DNA of 64,000 nt. It comes from Anaeramoeba flamelloides (Eukaryota; Metamonada; Anaeramoebidae). The DNA is taken from assembly GCA_027625915.1 (NCBI GenBank), contig JANTQA010000047.1:7750001-7814000 (forward strand). The letters are read 5' to 3'. The notes under the pieces were generated by a model. The model did not search any database and was not told where the DNA came from. It worked only from the letters and a program-made list of their open reading frames with translations. Positions 57,103-64,000 of this stretch are shown piece by piece. Each line of letters begins with the position of its first letter. The stretch's first letter is position 1. Both the position numbers and the translations under genes were made by a program.

Positions 57103-57622
57103 CCCCGTTCCAAAAATTTGGACACACCCAAAATCAAAAATAGGTAAAAAAAAAAATCCAATTTATTGTATTTTTCCAAACCTAATATAAAACAACATTT
57201 AAGTAACCCAATATTAATGTTTTAATAAGTAACCAATTTAATCCAAATAATAAAAAAAATATAAAACTCAAAAATAAAAACCAGTGTGTCCAAAATAATG
57301 AAATGAGCTGAACAAAAATGTATTAGCTAAACTTGTTGAAATTTCACCAACAATTGTTGATCGATGAAATGTAAGAGACCATCAACCAATTGTATGTTAT
57401 TTTCCAATTTAACAAACTCAACACTAACCTTCTATCAACCATCGAAAAAAATCGGAGATCTAACCAAATGAGATTATGTAACTACAAAAAAGGAAATGAA
57501 GACAAAACAGAAAAGACAAAAAATGAAATAGTTTGTAAAATCAAAATTCTTTCCAAATTGGATTTAAAGTACAGTAAGGATGTTCTTTCGGCTGTTTTAA
57601 ATTCTGTCCAAATTTTGGAATT
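57103..57622 (-). mobile_element. Mariner-like MITE family I, copy 3
   Basis: About 520 bp, CCCCGTTCCAAAAATTTGGA on the left and the inverse of TTCCAAAATTTGGACAG on the right. The body is the inverse of copies 1 and 2 (CAGTGTGTCCAAAATAATGA, ACCAACAATTGTTGATCGAT). A 104-codon frame at 57390-57704 overlaps it and is probably chance. Confidence 0.6.
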
Positions 57623-57944
57623 TAGTTTAATACTAAAAATTATTCTGAATTTAATTGATTTTTTTTCTAAAATTTACTTTGGTTTTCGGTTGAATATTTT
57701 GTAACTATTTTTTTTTTTGATTCCAGGAATTCAACCCCTTTAATTTAATTTTTGAAATAATATTCTTTATTTTGGCTTTGTTTGATAAAAATATTTGAAT
57801 AAAGAATTTTGAAAATAAATCTGTAAAAAAAAATATTTTGTAAAATTATTATAAATATTAATGATGACGAAAAATTCAAGGTTATAAATAGTTTGTGCCC
57901 ATTTAAATTAAGAAGAAACAAATGTAAAATCTTCAAAAATAGGC

Positions 57945-58335
57945 TTTGGTCGAATTTTTTTTCATTCTTTATTCTAACAAATTTATTTGGAAAGGTATTT
58001 TTTTCTATTTGGTCTTCTAAAAGAAATTTATTTCAAATGAATACATTTATGATTTTTTTAGGCTTACACCTTGATTAATTTCATCTATTCGTATAAACAC
58101 ATTTCTAGAACCAAAACCAAATTTAATAAAACAAAAAATTTCATAATAAAAAAAGTCCAAAAAATCGAAAAAATACAAAATTCAATTCTGAATTTCTTTA
58201 GTGCTCTTTCCACAAATAGACCAGTGGGTGGTGTTTTGGTTTCAAAATTTCAATAACTGGTGACACTCAAAGAATATTTTTCCAGTAATGTTCACACAAT
58301 TAAAAATTTTCAAAATGGTAAATTATACTTATTTC
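57945..58335 (+). repeat. Dispersed repeat family L, copy 2
   Basis: Uninterrupted counterpart of 39590-40545 (minus). Shared landmarks are TTTGGTCTTC, ACATTTCTAGAACCAAAACC, GGTGACACTCAAAG and ATGTTCACACAATTAAAAAT. Chance ORFs on both copies translate alike (HISRTKTKFNKTKN), which reflects repeat identity rather than a gene. Confidence 0.5.
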
Positions 58336-58451
58336 CTTAAAACAAATAAGACCCCACTCACAAGAATTGTTATATTAATTTAAAAATAAATTGAGAAAAA
58401 AATAAATTTATTTTGATTTTTAAGTTCAGATAATCGAATTCTCAAATATAC

Positions 58452-58647
58452 TACAGCCAGTTACACTTTTAAGGCACAAAATTCAACGAAAATTAAGGCA
58501 TAATAAAACTCTCAAATTAAAGTACAAAATTCAGATTCTAGTAAAAGAAATTTGGAAAAAAAATTCCAAATTTTGTACATAGGTTGGAGCTTTTTTGTGC
58601 CTTAAATTTCGTTGATAGTTTAGGCATTAAATTTGGAACTGGCTATA
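58452..58647 (+). mobile_element. MITE family B, copy 6
   Basis: About 196 bp, TACAGCCAGTTACACTTTTA to TTTGGAACTGGCTATA. Arms are complementary (GGCACAAAATTCAACGAAAA / TTTTTTGTGCCTTAAATTTC). TA lies at the borders. Confidence 0.72.
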
Positions 58648-59119
58648 ATGAAAATTTTCATTTGAGAAAATAAAATTTCAAAAGAAAACAAAAACACAAT
58701 TTATAAGTAAAAATTTTTGATTGTTTGAAAAATTTAATCATAAAAACTATCTTTTATTAAAATATAATGAATATTTTGGAGAATGTAATAAAAAAAAATT
58801 TTAGGATTATTTAAAAAAATTGTATAAAAAAGAAAAATAAATCATCATTATATTAATTTTTTTCACAATCAAGATCATTTATCATGTTAATGTATGTTAT
58901 AGTTTTAATCAGTGTAAAAATAATTGATATCCCTAGAAAAGATCAATTTATTAATTTTCTTTTTATCAAAAAATCGAAAAAAAAAATATCTTACTGAAAA
59001 ATAAATTCTTTTCTTCATTTCTGGGCAAAGTATAATTTCCAGGTAAATAATAATCGATTATATGAAAACAAATTGAATAAATAATAATATATTTATATAC
59101 CTCCACCGAACCACCCTTT

Positions 59120-59190
<71 letters not shown>

Positions 59191-59938
59191 ACTTTTAATC
59201 CCACCATGACCATCTAATAAATTTTCTATGAAAGAAAATACTCTATTTTGCAATCCAAAATCTACTAGAATGTGTATAATTAGTACTATTTTTTATCTTA
59301 TTCATTTATTTTTATTTAAAAATAATATTAACTATCACCATTAATGATGAAAATCTTCAAAGAATTTCTATATAAACTCTATTTCAAACCCATTGGCCTA
59401 TTTAAAATCAAAATTTGAAAATAAATATTTTTATAAATTGAAGTTATCTATTTTAATAAAAAAATTACTATTATAATATTCAATTCTATACACTAGAAAT
59501 ATTTATCTTTTCTTCTAAAAATAAAATATTATAAAGTAAAAAATAAAAGGAAAAAAAAAATGAGACATTTGTTATGAAATGTAGTTTATACATCACATTT
59601 TCTACAATTTTACATTATAAAATCATAAAAGAGTTATACAATTGTGTTTTTTTTTAATTAATTAATTTTTTTTTTTGTTTATTTTCATTCAATGCTTTAT
59701 TGTTTTATTTTTTAAAAAAGTTCTAGGATTCTTTTGAAATGATACTGTTCATTTCTGGGATGTGAAAAAAAAGCAAACAAAAAAACTTAAACCAAGGAAT
59801 ATATATTGTAAATAATTGTCTATAAACCTTGGTAAACAATGTGTAATTCACGATCTCCCATTTTAGTACCATTTATTTGCATTTAAAACCATGAATATAG
59901 TTTTGTTTTCCATTTTGAAAACACCAAAATAATACCAA
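58648..59938. other. A+T spacer with long TA microsatellite
   Basis: Contains the TA run at 59122-59188. Otherwise unique A/T sequence without a supported gene. Confidence 0.5.
59122..59188. repeat. TA microsatellite, 67 bp
   Basis: Uninterrupted alternating A/T, the longest in the window. It can extrude as a cruciform and will be length-variable. Confidence 0.92.
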
Positions 59939-61368
59939 CACAGGTAGGACGTAATTGCGTTTAAATTGGTTAAATTCAACGAAAATTCGCGGTTTTCCGT
60001 TTGTTTGGGGTTTTTTTCGTTTAAAACCCATGGAAAGCGTTTAATTTTGGATTTTTTAAACGCCAAAAATCATTAAAACGTTTTTCCGTTTAAAGTTTTT
60101 GTAAAATTTAAACCCTTTAAACGCAAAAAAAATAAAAATGTTAAATGGTGAAAAAATGGGTGTTTAGAGAAGAAATAAAAGAACAATTTTTTTTATTGTT
60201 AAACTGAGGTGATTCAACAAAATTACCTCCTGTTTGCCTGAAACTCTAAAATTGTGTTTAGGGTTTTTTATCATAACTGTAATGGAGGCTGGATTACAGT
60301 TCAGAGGATATCTTTTCTTTAAAAATGAATTGAAAAAATTATTTCTAAAAGAGGGAAATTTGGAAAAGGTACAAAGGAAACAAAATCTAAAAAAATAACA
60401 ATTTTCACTTTTTACCAATACCAATTTAGATCAGGTCACATGTTTTTTGTATTGGAAAATATCGCTCTTTTCTCTAAATAATATTTTTTTTGATCAATAA
60501 TTCTTTAACACATGGATTCTATTTCATTTTATGCGCGAGACTTAAATTACTAAAAATTTATTTTTGTTCATGGATTTATCTTGCTGATTTTTTTTTCGAC
60601 TCAGATTATACCTATCTTTATTTCTTAACAGTTATTAGCTTTAGTATTAATTGATTGAGTTTTTTTGACAAAATAATTTCATTTTTTCTAATTTTCTTTT
60701 TTCTCAACTTTTATTTTATTGATTTTTTTGACCAAAATTCCCGCTTCAGAAATGTAAAGAAATAGTTTGTTTGTTGCATTGTGAAAAAAAATTCTAATTG
60801 TACTGTACGTAAGTAACAAGTCCTTTCCTCCAGTAAATTTGTTTGAAAAGAACTAAATATTATTTCTATATAGCTTGCGCCCATTCTATTATAATATTTA
60901 TTACTTTCACATAACAAGAGAAAAGTTATGAATCAAAGAAGACAACACTTCAACGCAGTACACACACAAATTTAAATTCAACGAACTTGGCTAGTATATA
61001 TTTTTTCATCACCATTTAATATTTTTTTTTGTTTTTACGATTGTTCTTTTGTGATCGATCACAAATTTTATTCGTGAAAAGTATTGAATTATAACACAAT
61101 AAATTTTAAATTAAAAATTTGTGAGTTATTTTTTTTTTTAGGTTACAACCAAATAAAATAAATGATTTTTTCTATTGTTTTAATTTTTATGCAATTTTTG
61201 TTTTTAAGTTTTAATAATTATAAGATTTTTGAGATGTAGAAATATAAATTAAGAAATCTCCGAATTCAACGCGAATTTTCAAAAAACGCTTTAGTCTACG
61301 CGGTCGCAACGCATGGAATTCGCGGTTTTTTTTTGAGTTTTCCCGTTTAAAAAATTGTCCTACCTGTG
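59939..61368. mobile_element. Element J, 1.43 kb with CACAGGTAGGAC ends
   Basis: CACAGGTAGGAC at 59939 and GTCCTACCTGTG at 61357-61368 are perfect 12-bp inverses. Both subterminal zones (59951-60140 and 61259-61345) are rich in CGCG, GCGTTTAA and AATTCGCGG motifs, unusual here and shared between the two ends, like subterminal transposase-binding repeats of hAT-type elements. The interior (60150-61250) has no convincing transposase. Non-autonomous; superfamily uncertain. Confidence 0.6.
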
Positions 61369-61464
61369 AAGTATGTTTTCCTTTTAAAACTCTTGTTAAT
61401 TGTAAACTCTTTAAACACCAAGAAAAAGAATCATTTTTTTCTTTTTAAAATTACTAATTGTGGA

Positions 61465-61640
61465 AGAAATATGACCAAAATTTCTGAAGGATCTTGACGG
61501 AATTGAAAATATAATAATTTAAATAAATGCAATACTTATCAATGCTTTTAAACATGATGTACATTCTTATTTAATTCAAAAAAATAAACCTGAATTTGAT
61601 CATTTTAATGCCTGCTTTCAAAATAATTGTTAAAATCTCA
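61465..61640 (+). pseudogene. Decayed coding fragment, unidentified
   Basis: In one plus frame: LLIVEEI, a stop, PKFLKDLDGIENIII, a stop, then INAILINAFKHDVHSYLIQK followed by NKPEFDHFNACFQNN and a stop. Two interruptions in an otherwise convincing protein sequence indicate a relic just outside element J. No family recognised. Confidence 0.35.
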
Positions 61641-62225
61641 AAAAAATTATCCACATTAATTTCACTTCAACTTTTTTTTTGAGAACCGTAATTCTAATTT
61701 GGAAGGTTTTCAGCATTATTTATTCCAAACTAACAAACTTTAGCCACAAATAAATTGTTACACTAACGAAAAAAAATTTTAATTTCATATTTTAAACAAA
61801 TTCTCTTTTACAAATATTTCAAAATCTGTTCATTGAATTTTTTTTGGTATTATCTTTCATTAAACAACAACTTTGAAAATTCTTTCTTCTATGATTAAAA
61901 ATTAAAATAATTCCATAAATATCGTACCTTACAATTAATTTTAAAAAAATAAACGTTTTACAAAAAATTCATTTTTTCTAATTTTTGCTTGGTTCAAAAT
62001 AAATAAAAAAAAAATTAAAAAAAAATAAAAAAAAAAAAAAATCGTTTGCAGATATTATACACTAATAATAAAAATAAATTTTGATTTTTCAGAAAACAAT
62101 CATTATAAGTATAAAAAAAAAAAAGAAAAAGAAAAATCGAATACTAAAGAAAAACGTTCATACATGTATAATTTTTTCTATTCAATGAATTTCAATTTTA
62201 ATCAAAAAAAAATTTAATATTTTGA
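61641..62225. other. A+T spacer, 3' flank of the sorting-nexin gene
   Basis: A/T-rich, with poly-A tracts (61990-62041, 62113-62135). No gene seen. It probably holds the 3' UTR of the minus-strand gene. Confidence 0.5.
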
Positions 62226-64000
62226 TTATTTTTTTTTCATTGAAAATTTCTGTTTTGTTGTATTTTTATTTAAATTTTGTAAATTTTTTGTAATACTTTC
62301 CCAAATTTCTGATGAGTGTTTATTAATTTCGAATTGTTTTTTTGAAAATCCAAGAAGATTATCTTTTATAAAATTTGCTCTCTTATTTTCCATTTTATTT
62401 AGCTCGTCAATAAAAACAGAAGTCACTTTTTGAAATTTTGAATGAGCCAACTGTTTTTTTTTCACTGACGACTGGTGCTCTTTTTTTAAAATATGCAAAT
62501 TGCTGGAGGATTTTTTTTTTTTTTTTTTTTTGTTATTTTGAAAATCTTGGAATTTGTTTAAACATTTTTTTTCATATTTGATGGAATTTTGATATTCCTC
62601 ATCCAATACATTTCTTTTATTATTGTTCTTGGAAATTTCGGAACAATTCAAAAGAAGATCATTAATTGATTCTCTTATTAAAAATTTGGAAATTTGATTT
62701 TCTTCTTGCATTGTTTTTTGTAATGCATTTAATTGTTCAAATGTAAATAAAATACAATTCTTCAGATGCGGGCTGGTTTGGCATTGGTTTAATTCCAAAA
62801 TTGAGATGGAAAAATGCTTTAATCGCTTTGTTATTTTTTCTTGAATATTTTCAAAATTTGTAATTTCGATCAATAGTTGTTTCTATTTCATAAACAAAAT
62901 AAAAAATTGAATTTTCATACAAGATATAAAAATTAAGATCGATGCATTTATGTGGTTTGTGTATTTAGATCGAAAGAATCAAAACAAACAAAAAACAAAC
63001 AATAAGCAATAAACGATTGACAAAAAACAGTAAAAATAATAGACAATAAATAATAAATAACAGTCAACAGACAATAAAAAAAAATAAACAAAAAAAGTTA
63101 AAAGTAAAATATGATTTACCAAGATAGGGTGTAAAATTTCCCAAGTTTTGATTCTCAGAGGAAGATTTTCAAGCTGGTTTGGGTTATATTGATATTCAAG
63201 ATAATTTGTATGCAAACGATTTATTCCATACGACACTTGATCTCTATTTAATTTTATTTTAAAAATATTGACGATTTCCTTTTCTAGAAACATTGCAAAG
63301 GCCCTGGAAAGAGAAAGCAGTGAATGGTATGAAATTTTTATTAAAAATGTTTCAAATTTTTTTCTTCTCATTTCAAGAATTTTATTTGTAAATTTTGATA
63401 CTATTTGCTTTTCCGGCAATGATGGCACAATCACACCAGGAAAGTCTTTAACTAAGTTGTCCCTTAACCAGGCAAAATCACTATACCTTCTTTTAACAAC
63501 ATTTTGTTTTTTCTTTTTGCCTTTTAGTTCATTTTTGTTTATGTTTATGCTTTTGTTTTTGCTTATTGGTTCATTTTTGTTTTTTGGATTGTGATCCGAG
63601 AAATCGAAATCACAACCATTCACTTTTTCAGAATTAATCCTCATTGAGTAAACCTTATAGATCGTAAATTTTGACACGCCTGCCCAAAGAGTTTCTGGAG
63701 AAGATATTTGAATTTTCCAATTAGAACTACCCTTTGTTTCTTTTTGGGTGCTATTACGCTTACTATTATTAACATTTTGATGGTTTGGATTATTAAATGT
63801 TTTTTGGTCTTTGCATTGGTTTCCAATCTCGCTTTCACTCTTATTTTTGCTTTTTGTGATAATTTTGTTTTTAATTTGGTAACCATCATAAACTTCTTGT
63901 TGTTTGTTTGGATCCAAAACAGCTTTTGCTTTTTCTTTCTTTCTGTTTGTTGTGGGCGAATCTGTGAATTCAGAAGAAGAGGTTGATTCCAAACAAGAAT
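62226..64000 (-). CDS. Sorting nexin, PX-BAR type (5' truncated at window edge)
   Basis: Two exons are visible: 64000-63120 (frame open to the window edge) and 62882-62226. They are joined across a 237-nt intron (GTAAAT...GAAATAG) in phase 0, giving TWEILHPIL then KQLLIEITNFENI. The first exon carries a PX domain (about 63700-63270): TLWAGVSKFTIYKVYSMRIN, a Lys/Asn-rich insert, then VVKRRYSDFAWLRDNLVKDF, PGVIVPSLPEK and RRKKFETFLIKISYHSLLS. PX domains bind phosphoinositides on endosomes. The second exon is a helical BAR domain (EELNxxE-like ENKRANFIKDNLLGFSKKQF, then EIWESITKNLQ), so the protein is an SNX-BAR that would bend and tubulate endosomal membrane, as in SNX1/2 or Vps5-type retromer partners. 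The Lys8 run at about 62515 lies in a loop. Exact paralogue unknown. Confidence 0.87.

Noticed and set aside
1-64000. Retroelement, Polinton or other virus-like genes; CRISPR arrays; bacterial operons
   Set aside because: No reverse transcriptase, integrase, capsid or protein-primed polymerase motif and no spaced direct-repeat array was seen; genes are spliced and eukaryotic.

Overview
This is a very A+T-rich eukaryotic window (roughly 75-80% A+T by eye) from a protist. The genes carry GT-AG introns with GTAWAW-like donors, long Asn, Thr and Lys-Glu runs, and slightly G+C-richer exons set in T/A-rich spacers. Gene content (a giant BEACH protein, an SNX-BAR protein, a PAS-type protein and a G-gamma-like protein) together with alternating Lys-Glu runs fits an amoeboid protist such as Anaeramoeba (Metamonada). 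The sequence alone does not prove this; a dictyostelid-like amoeba is the main alternative. I saw no tRNA, rRNA, CRISPR array, or reverse-transcriptase or integrase gene.

Layout. 1-5.5 kb is a repeat field (families C, A, N, F, M). At 5.6-6.1 kb, minus strand, lie an orphan first exon of histidine ammonia-lyase and, 53 bp upstream, the 3' end of an unidentified reading frame. 7-11.5 kb is again repeats plus one decayed coding remnant. 11.9-24.6 kb is one gene of about 3,490 codons encoding a PH-BEACH-WD40 protein; its BEACH domain is split by a 2.1-kb intron packed with three transposon-like inserts. 24.7-29.4 kb is spacer and repeats. 29.5-34.6 kb holds two minus-strand genes, an RRM protein and a Lys/Glu-rich protein, separated by a 1.18-kb TIR element. 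34.7-42 kb holds repeats, including twin TA-flanked MITEs inside a possible 2-kb element.

At 42.0-42.4 kb a two-exon, 59-residue gene encodes a CaaX-tailed protein resembling a heterotrimeric G-protein gamma subunit. 42.9-51.6 kb is MITE-rich with several protein-like relics. 52.2-53.9 kb is a two-exon PAS-type gene. 54-62 kb is spacer and repeats, and 62.2-64 kb is a sorting nexin (PX-BAR) gene whose 5' end runs off the right edge.

The confident genes are ordinary eukaryotic trafficking and signalling components with no operon-like logic. The unusual part is the spacer: about a dozen families of short, transposase-less inverted-repeat elements, often nested, one with a clean empty-site/filled-site pair, among fragments of decayed genes.
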